Positions 15,512-25,544 of a stretch of DNA of 41,495 nucleotides are shown piece after piece. Origin of the DNA: Candidatus Cloacimonadota bacterium (GTDB lineage: Bacteria > Cloacimonadota > Cloacimonadia > Cloacimonadales > TCS61). Positions within the stretch are counted from its first letter, which is position 1; each line of letters starts with the position of its first letter. Made by a program: the position numbers and the translations under genes. Below the pieces are notes generated by a model, which was not told where the DNA came from, made no database searches, and saw only the letters and a program-made list of their open reading frames with translations. The stretch covers positions 1 through 41,495 of the forward strand of contig JABGOP010000014.1 of assembly GCA_018645365.1 (NCBI GenBank). Reading direction: 5' to 3'.

Positions 15512-17086
15512 GTGGATAACTTAATAAATGTTGCGATTGGTTTGGGAATTGGAATTTTTTTTACAGCAGTTATTGTGATTATTATAAATCAGGTAAAAAA
15601 GACAGCCGATAACAAGAATATTATCAAATCAAATGACCTTGCCAAAAAAATTCTATCCGACGCAAAAGATGAAGGAAAACAATTAAGAAAAGAGATTGTT
15701 TTAGAGGCAAAAGAAAAATGGCATCAAGAACAAAAAGGTTATGAAAAAGAGATTAACTCTCGTAAAAAAGAGATTTACGAATTAGAAAAAGAATACAATC
15801 GTCGAGTTTCAAAATTGGATCAACGTATTGATAATCTTGACAAAAGAGAAGGAAATCTTCAAACTTTTGAAGCAACCTTAAATCAGAAAAAAGATGAATT
15901 GGAATCGGCAAAAGAAAAATTAGAAGGTTTAATCGAAAAAGAAAATACAAAACTTTCTGAGATTGCTAAACTTTCTCGTGAAGAAGCGGTTCAAATTTTG
16001 AAAAATAACTTGAAAAACAAAGCACGAAATGAAGCGGCAAAAGAGATTCGTGAAATCGTGGAAAAAACAAAAAAAGAAGCAGATAATGTGGCTTCTGGTA
16101 TTATCGCAACTGCTATTCAGCGTGTTGCGGTGGATTATGCCTCCGAATCGACAGTTTCTGTTGTTTCATTGCCAGATGATGAGATGAAGGGTCGCATTAT
16201 TGGTCGTGAAGGACGAAATATCCGAGCATTTGAAAATGTTTCTGGTATCGATTTGATTGTTGACGACACACCGGAAGCTGTTGTACTTTCTGGTTTCGAC
16301 CCAGTGCGTCGTGAAATTGCACGCTTAGCACTCGAAAAACTTATTTCTGACGGCAGAATTCATCCAGGTAGAATTGAGCATGTCATCAAAAAAACTCAAA
16401 AAGAAATGGATGCAAATTTGATTAAAATTGGTGAAAAAGCTTGTATGGATGTGAATATTCACAACCTTTCATCAAACATTGTTAAACTAATTGGAAGGTT
16501 GCAATATCGCACAAGTTACGGTCAAAATATTTTGAAGCATTCTTTGGAAGCCGCTTGGGTTTGTGGAATTATGGCGGCAGAGCTTGGTTTGGACCAAGAC
16601 ATTGCACGCCGTGCTGGTTTTTTGCATGATTTAGGGAAAGCAGTTGATCACGAATTAGATGGTTCACACGCCAAATTGGGTGCAGATATTGCTCGCAAAA
16701 ATGGCGAAAGTAAAATAATTGTTAATTCTATCGAAGCGCATCACGAAGAAGTTGAATATCAAAGTGTTTATGCTGTTCTTACGCAGGTTGCCGATGCTGT
16801 TTCTGGTGCGAGACCTGGTGCTCGACGAGAAATTTTGGAAACTTATATGAAGCGTCTCAATCAAATGGAAGAGATTGCAAATTCAATCGAAGGTGTGACG
16901 AAATCTTACGCCATTCAAGCAGGTAGAGAGTTGCGAATTATCGTTGATGCGAATGTCGTCAAAGATAATCAAACAGCTTTTATCGCCTCCGACATTGCGG
17001 CAAAAATAGAGAAAGAGATGCAGTATCCTGGTCAAATAAAAGTGATGGTTATTAGGGAAATGCGACAAACAGCGATAGCGAAATGA
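15512..17086 (+). CDS. rny: Ribonuclease Y
   Basis: A 524-residue endoribonuclease that starts mRNA decay at the membrane. Parts in order: N-terminal transmembrane helix (about 4-26), long charged coiled coil (about 30-200), KH domain with MKGRIIGREGRNIRAFE (about 225-245), and HD domain with the metal-binding HDLGKAVDHE and EAHHEEVE. Length and order are those of Bacillus subtilis RNase Y. The start is GTG at 15512 after AAAGGAG. The gene begins about 20 nt beyond the 6S RNA candidate and overlaps the downstream phosphodiesterase gene by 4 nt, the conserved rny-ymdB pairing. Confidence 0.96.
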   Translation: MDNLINVAIGLGIGIFFTAVIVIIINQVKKTADNKNIIKSNDLAKKILSDAKDEGKQLRKEIVLEAKEKWHQEQKGYEKEINSRKKEIYELEKEYNRRVSKLDQRIDNLDKREGNLQTFEATLNQKKDELESAKEKLEGLIEKENTKLSEIAKLSREEAVQILKNNLKNKARNEAAKEIREIVEKTKKEADNVASGIIATAIQRVAVDYASESTVSVVSLPDDEMKGRIIGREGRNIRAFENVSGIDLIVDDTPEAVVLSGFDPVRREIARLALEKLISDGRIHPGRIEHVIKKTQKEMDANLIKIGEKACMDVNIHNLSSNIVKLIGRLQYRTSYGQNILKHSLEAAWVCGIMAAELGLDQDIARRAGFLHDLGKAVDHELDGSHAKLGADIARKNGESKIIVNSIEAHHEEVEYQSVYAVLTQVADAVSGARPGARREILETYMKRLNQMEEIANSIEGVTKSYAIQAGRELRIIVDANVVKDNQTAFIASDIAAKIEKEMQYPGQIKVMVIREMRQTAIAK

Positions 17087-17865
17087 TAAATATTTTATTT
17101 ATTGGCGATATTTTTGGAAAACCTGGACGAGATCTAGTCAGGGAGCAACTTCCAAAACTAAAGGAAGAATTTGCAATTGATGTTTGTATCGCCAACGGCG
17201 AAAACATTGCGAGTGGTCGTGGCATTACCCAAAAAACAGCGGAACAATTATTTGATGCTGGCGTGGATGTTTTTACGAGCGGAAATCACCTTTGGGATAA
17301 AAAAGAATCATTTGATTTTCTGAAAGAAGAGAAACGCATTGTAAAACCGCTTAATTTTCCTGAAACTGCGATTGGTTCAAGATATTGTGTTCACACCACA
17401 AAAAGTGGCGAGAAAATTGTGATTTTAGCTTTAATTGGGCAAGTCTTTATGTCGCCCGCAAATTCACCATTTTCCACTTTTGAAAATATTTTGCCTGAGT
17501 TACAGCAAATTTCCAAGAATATCATTGTGGATTTTCACGCGGAAGCAACCGCAGAAAAACGAGCTTTTGGCTTTTTTGCCGATGGAAAAATTAGTGCGAT
17601 GTTTGGGACACATACTCACATCCAAACAGCCGATGAAGAAATTTTGCCAAACGGAATCGCTTACATTACGGATGTGGGAATGACTGGTCCGCACAATTCG
17701 GTAATCGGAATGAAAAAAGAGATAATTATCGAAAAAATTTTTACGGGAATGCCGAAAAGATTTGAGGTTGCAAAAGATGGTTTGCAGTTAAATGCAGTTT
17801 ACGTTCAGTTAGATGAACAAACTGGTAAAGCACAAAAGATTACGAGAATTAAGAGGCATTTTTAG
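17083..17865 (+). CDS. YmdB-family metallophosphoesterase (2',3'-cyclic phosphodiesterase)
   Basis: A 260-residue member of the YmdB/TIGR00282 calcineurin-like family. Metal-site motifs are visible in order: FIGDIFGKPGR (6-16), ANGENIASGRGIT, FTSGNHLWDKKE, VDFHAEATAEKRAFG, GTHTHIQTADEEILPNG and TDVGMTGPHNSVIGM. In Bacillus the homologue hydrolyses cyclic nucleotides and affects biofilm and RNA levels, and it is encoded beside rny, as here (ATGA overlap of 4 nt). Its stop overlaps the folD start by one base. Confidence 0.92.
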   Translation: MINILFIGDIFGKPGRDLVREQLPKLKEEFAIDVCIANGENIASGRGITQKTAEQLFDAGVDVFTSGNHLWDKKESFDFLKEEKRIVKPLNFPETAIGSRYCVHTTKSGEKIVILALIGQVFMSPANSPFSTFENILPELQQISKNIIVDFHAEATAEKRAFGFFADGKISAMFGTHTHIQTADEEILPNGIAYITDVGMTGPHNSVIGMKKEIIIEKIFTGMPKRFEVAKDGLQLNAVYVQLDEQTGKAQKITRIKRHF

Positions 17866-18728
17866 TGGATAAAATTTTGAAAGGATTACCCGTCTCTAGA
17901 AAAATTTACGCAAGAATTAAGGAACAAATTGCTCGCGAAAAATTGAACCCGAAATTAGTAATTATTTTTGTGGGAAATGATCCAGCTGCTGATTACTATG
18001 TCAAAATGCTCGAAAAAAAAAGCAAAAAAATCGGCATTTTAGCCGAAACGATAAAACTAGGTTCTGCGGTTACCCAAACCGATTTTTTGCAGATTTTGAG
18101 TAAATTAAATAATGACGAAGCAGTGAATGGTATTATGATTCAAAAGCCGCTCCCAGCTCAAATTGATGAAACAATGATCAACAATTTTATCAATCCGCAA
18201 AAAGATGTGGACGCTTTTCATCCGCTTAATCTCGGTAAAATGCTTCTCAATGAAGATGCCTTCATACCTTGCACGCCGGCAGCTGTTTTGGAGATGTTAA
18301 AATTTTATGAAATTACTACGAATGGCAAAAATGTTGTGATTTTAGGTAGGAGCAATGTGGTGGGAAAACCGTTGGCAAATTTATTGTTGCGCAAGGATGA
18401 AACTGGAAATGCAACGGTTACAATTTGCCATAGCAGAACAAAAAATTTGAAAAAAATTACTCAAAATGCTGATATCTTAATTGCAGCGATTGGTCGTCCA
18501 GAGTTTGTTTCACAAGAGATGATAAACGAAGGTGTGATTATTATCGATGTTGGCGTTAATCAGATTGTAACTGACAAAGACACAACAGCTTATGTGGGAG
18601 ATGTGAACTACGATGATTGTTTAAATAAGAGCTCCTTTATAACACCCGTTCCGGGTGGAGTAGGAACAGTTACGACCGCAAAATTATTGCAAAATGTAGT
18701 TAAAGCAGTTGAATTTCAAAAAATGTGA
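17865..18728 (+). CDS. folD: Methylenetetrahydrofolate dehydrogenase/cyclohydrolase FolD
   Basis: This 287-residue bifunctional enzyme interconverts 5,10-methylene-THF, 5,10-methenyl-THF and 10-formyl-THF with NAD(P). Catalytic-domain elements are YVKMLEKKSKKIGI (with the conserved Lys), GIMIQKPLPAQID and DVDAFHPLNLGKM. The Rossmann part has VILGRSNVVGKPLANLL, and the C-terminal signature is PVPGGVGTVTTAKLL. The start is GTG at 17865, sharing a base with the preceding TAG. It is the last gene of the zapA-to-folD run. Confidence 0.96.
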   Translation: MDKILKGLPVSRKIYARIKEQIAREKLNPKLVIIFVGNDPAADYYVKMLEKKSKKIGILAETIKLGSAVTQTDFLQILSKLNNDEAVNGIMIQKPLPAQIDETMINNFINPQKDVDAFHPLNLGKMLLNEDAFIPCTPAAVLEMLKFYEITTNGKNVVILGRSNVVGKPLANLLLRKDETGNATVTICHSRTKNLKKITQNADILIAAIGRPEFVSQEMINEGVIIIDVGVNQIVTDKDTTAYVGDVNYDDCLNKSSFITPVPGGVGTVTTAKLLQNVVKAVEFQKM

Positions 18729-18803
18729 AATAATTATGTTGACGAATAATAAAGCCCAAAACAAATGGAAAAAACTAAAATTAAATAGATTTCGGAGGAG
18801 TGG

Positions 18804-21182
18804 ATGTTTAAGATGAGATATGTATTATTGATTGTTTTATTGTTGAGTTTAGTGTTTATTTTTAGCGCGTGCGGTAGAAAGGGTGAGTTGTCTATTAACG
18901 AACTGCCGGTAGTTGAAATTACATCTTATGAAGGTGATACAACCAGTGTTGATTTATCTGTTATCAGTTTTCAGCAAAAAATTTATTGGTCAGGGTATGA
19001 CCCTGATGGTGTGGTAGAAGGTTATGCTTTTAGAATTATTGGCGAAAATGAAAATCCAATCACAACACCTTGGCACGATGTAATTGTGGAAGATGCCGAA
19101 AACCCAGACGAGAATGGCTGGATATATCATTATTTGCCCGGTGCAGATGAAAGTACTCCACTTGCAGAAACAGAAGCAAGATCAATCTGGACAGACCAAG
19201 TCTATGCTGTGATAAATTTTCCAGCAAATTTAGATGGTGATAGTTTAACAACAACAAGCATCTTTGAAATTAAGTGTGTTGATAGCGACGGTGATGAATC
19301 GGCTGTTGTTAGAAAATACTATCAGGCTATTTCCAATAAACCTACTTGCAATGGTAACTCGAGTCAAGGCACGATTAATGGAAAAAATATTGGAACAGGC
19401 ATTGTATTTAATTTTAAAATAGGTGATAACGACCAATTTATTGAAGGTGATAAAGCTGCCTATTTTGATTTTAAATTAGAAAAAATAGATCAAAACGGTG
19501 AAGTAATTCCTGTGGAAGAAGGTGGTTACCCTGACAATCCTAGTGACCCAGATGGTGGTTGGTGGACAACAAATGGACAGAACAATATTCATGATTACTT
19601 TGTTTGTCTTGACGATGAAAATGGAACAAGGCCAGCACTTCTTTTAAATTCAGTAACCGCACATGATTCAACAAGATTAATCTCAAAAGCAATTGATTTA
19701 GCTGGAATTGAGTCTGACGAAAGCATAACTACCTTTTTTGTGAAAGAAGGCTTTTACCCAGGCACCCTAATTTATAGTGGGCTTTATCAACCAGGGCATA
19801 GTCAAAGTAACGACATATTGGCTCTTGGTAGAAATCATTTTACCGTTTATAATACAATGAACCAAGTGATTCCAAGCGTATATACTTCGGAAGGTGAGCG
19901 CTTTTCTACACATATGTGGGTAGACAAGAATGGAGAGCTTACCTGCCTTTACAGTGTTGATTTGAAAATTTATATGCATTGGGGCTATTATGGTGAATAT
20001 GAACAGAGTAATCCGAATTTAGTGAAAAAGTCTTTTATTTTTGATGAAGAAACAGGCACTAATTACTTTACCGAAATAAAATATTTTGATGTACGGCTCG
20101 ACGGTGAGGCTTTCTATTATGCACCACTTCCGTCTGAAGAAAATAATTTTGTTGATCCAGATGGAACCGAATGGCTTAGAATCCCGGCTAACCATGACAT
20201 CGCACAAAATGTTATTGTGACTGGGCTTGAACCAGGTACCCACAGATTTGAAGTTCGTGCAGTAGATTTACAAAATGTTGCTGATGAGACGCCTTCAAAC
20301 CTAATTTTTAAGGTAATACTGCCGATTATAGCCGAAGAAAAAGAGGGGATTTTAGTGTTAGATGATACACGGAGTCATAATATGTATTCTCCAGAAGCAT
20401 ATGTTGATTCGCTCTACTCAACAGATTATTATTTCCAGAATTATGATGGGACTGTTGATGTGTTTGATAGATTAGAACTTAATGCTAGTGCATGGAATGG
20501 TATTTCTGTGCCCAATAGAGAGCATGTTTTTTCTCCAACGGATCTTCAAAACTATAAAACGGTAATTTATTTTTCAGATCGCCCAACCGATGCGAGCAAC
20601 TTTGAAAAAGAATATAACCCATTGTATTTATATCTTCGTGGTGGCGGAAATCTAATTCTTAGTGGTGGAGCAAATTTAAATGGCGTGACATCCGATTTAG
20701 CAAGAATACCCATTTTAGATACTTATTTTGGAATTCAAACAGATGAAGAAGATGCGATTGTGGCACACAACAATGTTTGGGTAACGGGAGCAAATGGTAA
20801 ACGATATTTTGTTAATGCCGTGAATAATGGAAGTGGTGAAAATATATCTATTTTAGAACCTCATTTCAATGATTATGTTACCGATAATCCGAATCCACTA
20901 ATTGACGATACTACTCTTGCGATTGCACCTGTTTCATATTTCAACAAAGACCTTTTGCGGGATGGTGTTGAGGCTATTTACACATTTGGATGTAAGGCGT
21001 ATGGAGATGGTAATATCGCTCCAACAGAAGCCGGATATAATTTTTTGATTGAGCAACCAGTCGCAATCAAGAAACAAACAAACGAAAGCAAATGTTATCT
21101 TTTTGGATTTCCGCTTTCATATATGAATCCGGCTGATGTGGAAACGATGTTGATGCAAATTATAGATGAGATTGAAAAATAG
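18804..21182 (+). CDS. Large lipoprotein, unknown function (792 aa)
   Basis: The protein starts with a lipoprotein signal peptide ending in a lipobox, FSAC, with the modified cysteine at about residue 23. The mature part is acidic. Residues 30-330 look like beta-sandwich modules (GYDPDGVVEGYAFRI, VKCVDSDGDES), and another FN3-like module with GLEPGTHRFEVRAVD lies near 455-505. From about 515 a new domain begins (EGILVLDDTRSHNMYS, TVIYFSDRPTD, YLRGGGNLILSGG, GIQTDEEDAI), reminiscent of the class I glutamine-amidotransferase-like fold, with no catalytic assignment. GGAGGAG lies 3 nt before the ATG. The next gene, 11 nt downstream, encodes another large lipoprotein, so the two likely work together on the cell surface or in the periplasm. 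Confidence 0.8.
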   Translation: MFKMRYVLLIVLLLSLVFIFSACGRKGELSINELPVVEITSYEGDTTSVDLSVISFQQKIYWSGYDPDGVVEGYAFRIIGENENPITTPWHDVIVEDAENPDENGWIYHYLPGADESTPLAETEARSIWTDQVYAVINFPANLDGDSLTTTSIFEIKCVDSDGDESAVVRKYYQAISNKPTCNGNSSQGTINGKNIGTGIVFNFKIGDNDQFIEGDKAAYFDFKLEKIDQNGEVIPVEEGGYPDNPSDPDGGWWTTNGQNNIHDYFVCLDDENGTRPALLLNSVTAHDSTRLISKAIDLAGIESDESITTFFVKEGFYPGTLIYSGLYQPGHSQSNDILALGRNHFTVYNTMNQVIPSVYTSEGERFSTHMWVDKNGELTCLYSVDLKIYMHWGYYGEYEQSNPNLVKKSFIFDEETGTNYFTEIKYFDVRLDGEAFYYAPLPSEENNFVDPDGTEWLRIPANHDIAQNVIVTGLEPGTHRFEVRAVDLQNVADETPSNLIFKVILPIIAEEKEGILVLDDTRSHNMYSPEAYVDSLYSTDYYFQNYDGTVDVFDRLELNASAWNGISVPNREHVFSPTDLQNYKTVIYFSDRPTDASNFEKEYNPLYLYLRGGGNLILSGGANLNGVTSDLARIPILDTYFGIQTDEEDAIVAHNNVWVTGANGKRYFVNAVNNGSGENISILEPHFNDYVTDNPNPLIDDTTLAIAPVSYFNKDLLRDGVEAIYTFGCKAYGDGNIAPTEAGYNFLIEQPVAIKKQTNESKCYLFGFPLSYMNPADVETMLMQIIDEIEK

Positions 21183-21193
21183 GTGGAGGAATT

Positions 21194-24100
21194 ATGAAAA
21201 AATACTATAATAATCTAATTGTTGTTGTTTTAATGTTTTCATTGCTGTTGATTTTTGGTTGCGAGGAAAAGCAAGTTACAGATCCAGATTCAAATGATGA
21301 TGTTGCAAACTTTGATGATGTTGATGTGGTTTTAATAGATTCTTGGGATAGATATGAAATAATAGATGCGGCAAAATCAATTAAGCAGAAGAAGGGTGAT
21401 TTCTACGATAGAGAACGGGATCTTTTTCTTGTGGAAGAATCTTTTCTTACAATAAACAATCATGAAATCATTTTTCAAGATACAACTTATTCTTCAAATT
21501 TGGAAGAGTTAGGGAGTATCCACATGACAGATAACCAAATGTTTGTTGTAACTGTTTTGGGAGACACGGTTTACCATTATGATTATTTTTACAACAATGA
21601 TTCAAAAGCGTTGTGGTTAAGAGAAGAAATAAGTGCTGATAATTTTTTGGCTGTTGATCCAACTATTGTGGATACGGTTTGGCAAGATACAGTAAGTTAT
21701 TCGATAAGTACAGATGATTATTTGTTGTTGTTTGTGCATAATCAAGGACCGAGCGTAGAGCTTAAAAATCCATTACAAAATCAATCTATTCCAGAAGATG
21801 AAGAAGAAGGTGTGCAAATCCCTGTAAACACAGATTTAGAGATTGATTTTAAATGGATAAGTACAGCTGCTACTGAATATATTCTTCAAGTTAGAGAAGA
21901 TGGCTACTTTGATGACACAGCGGGATTTGTAATTGATACACTTCTAACAGAAACTGTATCCGCTGGTTCACCCGTAAGCTACACTCATTCTGAAAAGTTT
22001 AATAACTTCACAACCTATTTTTGGAGAGTGAAAGCTGATAATTCTGGTTGGAGTGAAATCTGGAATTTTGAGACGAAGGACATTGTCAATCTAGATATTC
22101 CAAGCAATAATGAATCTGTCTGCAAAAAACCAACCTTACAATGGGATGAATTTGAAGGAGCTACAAATTACACTCTTTTCATAGACACTACGGCAACATT
22201 TAGTGGTGAGGTTTTAGAAATTGAAACAAATGAAACAGAATATTCGATTGTAGATTATCTCATAAGTGGGAAAACATATTACTGGAAAGTATTGGCTGAT
22301 AATGCGATAAATGCTAACCTAGAAGAACATTGGAGTGATTTTCGCCAGTTTAAGATTGAAAAAAGCGTTACCTTGACTACCCCAGAGAATGATGCATTTC
22401 AAGTTGATGTTCCAGTTACATTTGAGTGGGAAACACTCGATAATGCTCAAACTTTTACAATTCAAATTTCGGGAAATGCTCCATTGGTAGGCGACAATGA
22501 ATTGGAATATTTTGAAGAAGAAGATATTTTGATTGAAGAAGTCGTGACTGAAGCTTCTTTTATTGACGCAGAGATACTAAATTCTAACGGTAGATATTAT
22601 TGGCGCGTTCTTAGTGATGTAGCTACGGAATGGTGTGAGGTGGATAGCTTTTTGACTAACAACAGCGTTTTGTTAACGAGTCCGATAAATGCAGCTTCAA
22701 ACTTGGGAACAATTCTTAATTATAATTGGCAAGATTTTGATGGTGCAGATGAATACACTTTACAAGTTGCAACAGATAATATTTTTGATAATGTCGTGAT
22801 TGAAGAAATAATTACGAATTCCAATAGTATTCCAGTTTATGAATTAGATTCTGGTTTAGAGTATTATTGGAAAGTACTAGCAGATAATGCAGACGGTAAT
22901 TGGAGTGAAGTTTGGTCTTTTACCACTGTGGATATTTCTAATAATGTTGTTCTGTCTGAACCAGTTAACGATACCATAGATGTTGCCTTATTATCGAATT
23001 TAAGATGGGATGATGGGGATGCTAACTATTGCCATATTCAGCTTTCAGATACAGAATCTTTCGATGATTTAATTGTGAATAAAATAGTAGAAAACAATAA
23101 TTACACATTGAAGGAAGATGAAGATGAGATGCTAACGCTAAATTCTGCGTACTATTGGCGAGTTTGCAGTGATTTAGAAAATTGGAGCGAGACTTGGTCG
23201 TTTACCACCACCACGGGAGTTCCTTTTGATTTAGGAGCAAGTGTCAACGTTGAAACACCGAATAAGATTGATTTAATTTGGAAATGTAATTTGGGTACAC
23301 AAACTTCATATCGTTTGGAATGTTCTTTAGATGGGATAGATTGGGAAGAAGTCGAAGAAGTAGATGCTGATATGATAGAATTAACATATTCTGATTTGAG
23401 TAAAGAATTAGATACGACCTATTATTACCGTGTTCGTTCTGAAAACCCAGAAGGTTTTAGTGATTATTCAGCAACCATTGAAATTACAACTCCTGGATTT
23501 GTAGTTGAAAATTTACCGATTTTGAAAGATGTTGAAAATGGCATTTTCGAAATGGGGAGTATAAATGGAAATGAAGATGAAATGCCATTACGAGAAATCA
23601 CATTGACGAATAACTTCCAAATTGCGGAAACTGAAATAACAAATGCTCAATATTGCGAATTACTAAATTGGGCGTTGGGTAAAGGCAAAATAAAAGGTAT
23701 CTTAAGCAATGATTTAAATTATGCCAATAATGCCATTCAGTTTGAAACGATGTTGGATTCGACAAATACAGATTGTCAACTGAACTATCGTAGTAGTGAA
23801 GAGATATTTGAAGTTGTAAATGAAATGGATAATCATCCAATTACAGCTGTAACTTGGTATGGAGCGGCGGCTTATTCGAATTGGCTAAGTGAAGTAACTG
23901 CCAATTCAGCTCTTTACACTATTTCTGCATCGCCAATGTGGAGTTGTGATACTTATGGTGATGTTGGTTATCGTCTTCCAACCGAAGCAGAATGGGAATT
24001 TGCAGCAATTGGTGGGAATAATAGTAGTAATTATCTCTATAGCGGAAGTGATGCGATAGAAGATGTGGCATGGTACATTGTGAATTGTGATGGTATTCAA

Positions 24101-24379
24101 CCCGTCAAGATTTTGGCAGGTAACGAACTTAATATTTATGATATGAGTGGAAATTTGTGGGAATGGTGTAATGATTATTACAGCGAATATAATCCAGATG
24201 AAACCGAAAATCCAGAAGTAATTACAGGTGGTTATCCGTTCAGAAAAGTGATTCGTGGTGGAAGTTTGGAGTTTGGAGAGTCATATCATCGAAGTACAAA
24301 TAGGTCTAGCTGTAAAGCAAGTTTAGATTACGGCAGAGTAAATACATCAATCGGTTTTAGAGTTGTATTGATTGATTAA
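21194..24379 (+). CDS. Lipoprotein with Ig/FN3-like modules and C-terminal FGE/SUMF1-type domain
   Basis: A 1061-residue lipoprotein whose signal ends in IFGC (Cys23). After an acidic N-terminal region, five beta-sandwich modules of about 90-100 residues each end in a W-[SC]-[ED] motif (Trp at 286, 380, 480, 570 and 664) followed by an aromatic and a short linker. A typical FN3 domain follows (about 675-770), and then an FGE/SUMF1-type fold (about 780-1058) with MGSINGNEDEM, YRLPTEAEWEFAA, YDMSGNLWEWCND, VIRGGS and the GFRVV end. Such domains are often non-enzymatic binding folds in secreted proteins. Codons in the C-terminal segment do not show the NNY pattern seen in the gene at 35867. A strong terminator follows. 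Confidence 0.87.
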   Translation: MKKYYNNLIVVVLMFSLLLIFGCEEKQVTDPDSNDDVANFDDVDVVLIDSWDRYEIIDAAKSIKQKKGDFYDRERDLFLVEESFLTINNHEIIFQDTTYSSNLEELGSIHMTDNQMFVVTVLGDTVYHYDYFYNNDSKALWLREEISADNFLAVDPTIVDTVWQDTVSYSISTDDYLLLFVHNQGPSVELKNPLQNQSIPEDEEEGVQIPVNTDLEIDFKWISTAATEYILQVREDGYFDDTAGFVIDTLLTETVSAGSPVSYTHSEKFNNFTTYFWRVKADNSGWSEIWNFETKDIVNLDIPSNNESVCKKPTLQWDEFEGATNYTLFIDTTATFSGEVLEIETNETEYSIVDYLISGKTYYWKVLADNAINANLEEHWSDFRQFKIEKSVTLTTPENDAFQVDVPVTFEWETLDNAQTFTIQISGNAPLVGDNELEYFEEEDILIEEVVTEASFIDAEILNSNGRYYWRVLSDVATEWCEVDSFLTNNSVLLTSPINAASNLGTILNYNWQDFDGADEYTLQVATDNIFDNVVIEEIITNSNSIPVYELDSGLEYYWKVLADNADGNWSEVWSFTTVDISNNVVLSEPVNDTIDVALLSNLRWDDGDANYCHIQLSDTESFDDLIVNKIVENNNYTLKEDEDEMLTLNSAYYWRVCSDLENWSETWSFTTTTGVPFDLGASVNVETPNKIDLIWKCNLGTQTSYRLECSLDGIDWEEVEEVDADMIELTYSDLSKELDTTYYYRVRSENPEGFSDYSATIEITTPGFVVENLPILKDVENGIFEMGSINGNEDEMPLREITLTNNFQIAETEITNAQYCELLNWALGKGKIKGILSNDLNYANNAIQFETMLDSTNTDCQLNYRSSEEIFEVVNEMDNHPITAVTWYGAAAYSNWLSEVTANSALYTISASPMWSCDTYGDVGYRLPTEAEWEFAAIGGNNSSNYLYSGSDAIEDVAWYIVNCDGIQPVKILAGNELNIYDMSGNLWEWCNDYYSEYNPDETENPEVITGGYPFRKVIRGGSLEFGESYHRSTNRSSCKASLDYGRVNTSIGFRVVLID

Positions 24380-24400
24380 TAAATTTGTTTCAAAAACAAA

Positions 24401-24433
24401 AAACAGCACCAAAAAAATTGGTGCTGTTTTTTT
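24401..24433. terminator. Bidirectional rho-independent terminator
   Basis: A 12-bp stem (24401-24412 with 24418-24429, core CAGCACCAA/TTGGTGCTG), a 5-nt loop, T run to 24433 on the plus strand and an A run before the stem that gives a T run on the minus strand. It sits between two convergent genes and can serve both. Confidence 0.92.
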
Positions 24434-25544
24434 ATTGTAAGTTATCGTATTTTTGTTTAAATTCTTTCACGGTGTCAAAAATAGCATTCACTAATTTTAT
24501 TTGATATGCTGTTTTTAATAATTTCTGTTCTTCAATTTTATTACTCATAAAACCAAGCTCAACCAAAATGGAAGGCATAAAAGCTCCACGCAAAACATAA
24601 AAATTGGCTTGCTTTACGCCTCGATCGACACATTGCATCTTAGCGATCAACTTTTTTTGTAGTAAATAACTTATTTCAGAACTTTCATTCAAATGTTCAA
24701 CTTGTGCCATATCAGCTAAAATAAAAGCCAGTTCATCATATTTTTGCATCGCTTCTTCGCCGCCTTCATATTTATAAACAACTTCATTTTCCAAAGCTTC
24801 CACTGCTCGTGCTTCATCAGTTTTAGCAGTCGAAAGATAAAATGTTTCTATGCCACTCGCATTTTTATTTGGATGTGCGTTGCAATGAAGTGAAATGAAC
24901 AAATCTGCATTTTCTTTGTTAGCAAAATCGGTGCGTTCTTGAAGTGTTACATATTCATCTTTATCACGCGTGATTAGTACTTTTACATCCAATTCTTTCA
25001 TTAATTTTTTTTGCAGTATTTTGGCTACAGAAAGAACTATGTCTTTCTCAAAATGTTTTTTTGAAAATCCGATAGCACCAGGATCTTTACCTCCGTGACC
25101 AGGATCAATTACAATCGTGTTGATACCAAAATTAACGGGTGGATTAGCGATGATAATTCCATTTTTGAAAATAATTTCAGGATAAATTAAAGGCATTATT
25201 TTCTTGATAAATTGAAGGGGGATTAGATATTTATTTTCGTTTTGAATGATTTTGTCTGGTAAATTGTAGATTTTATTTTGATGTTTCAAATAGTTAGAAT
25301 CGAGTAAAAAAATAAGTTGTTTTTGGTAAATTTCCAAAAACAATTTTCTTTCTAAAATTTTTACGGAAATTTTTGATTTCAATGCTTTATTGAGTTCAAA
25401 AATATTGAAATATTCAACATTATCAACAAATTCAGTTTTGATGATTTCCGAAGCTAAATTTTCATTAAATTTTATTTCGACATCTGCTCCAAGAAACCCA
25501 AAAATACAAACTAAAAGAGAAAGGAAAATTATTTTTTTCATCAC
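24432..25544 (-). CDS. N-acetylmuramoyl-L-alanine amidase (AmiC type)
   Basis: A 370-residue exported peptidoglycan hydrolase that cleaves the MurNAc-L-Ala bond. A signal peptide (about 1-20, ending GFLGAD) is followed by an N-terminal domain of about 110 residues resembling the copper amine oxidase N-like/AMIN-type region. The Amidase_3 catalytic domain (about 140-362) has VIDPGHGGKDPGA (zinc His), a Glu in HFEKDIVL, SLHCNAHPN (zinc His) and the catalytic Glu in VELGFMSN. Usual roles are daughter cell separation and wall remodelling. Its start overlaps the MFS transporter stop by 4 nt, so both are in one minus-strand operon. Confidence 0.93.
   Translation of the reverse strand: MMKKIIFLSLLVCIFGFLGADVEIKFNENLASEIIKTEFVDNVEYFNIFELNKALKSKISVKILERKLFLEIYQKQLIFLLDSNYLKHQNKIYNLPDKIIQNENKYLIPLQFIKKIMPLIYPEIIFKNGIIIANPPVNFGINTIVIDPGHGGKDPGAIGFSKKHFEKDIVLSVAKILQKKLMKELDVKVLITRDKDEYVTLQERTDFANKENADLFISLHCNAHPNKNASGIETFYLSTAKTDEARAVEALENEVVYKYEGGEEAMQKYDELAFILADMAQVEHLNESSEISYLLQKKLIAKMQCVDRGVKQANFYVLRGAFMPSILVELGFMSNKIEEQKLLKTAYQIKLVNAIFDTVKEFKQKYDNLQ

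Noticed and set aside
24240-24376. Second DGR variable region in the 1061-residue lipoprotein
   Set aside because: Its FGE C-terminus has a similar protein motif, but many codons end in A or G and no AAY-derived pattern is visible.
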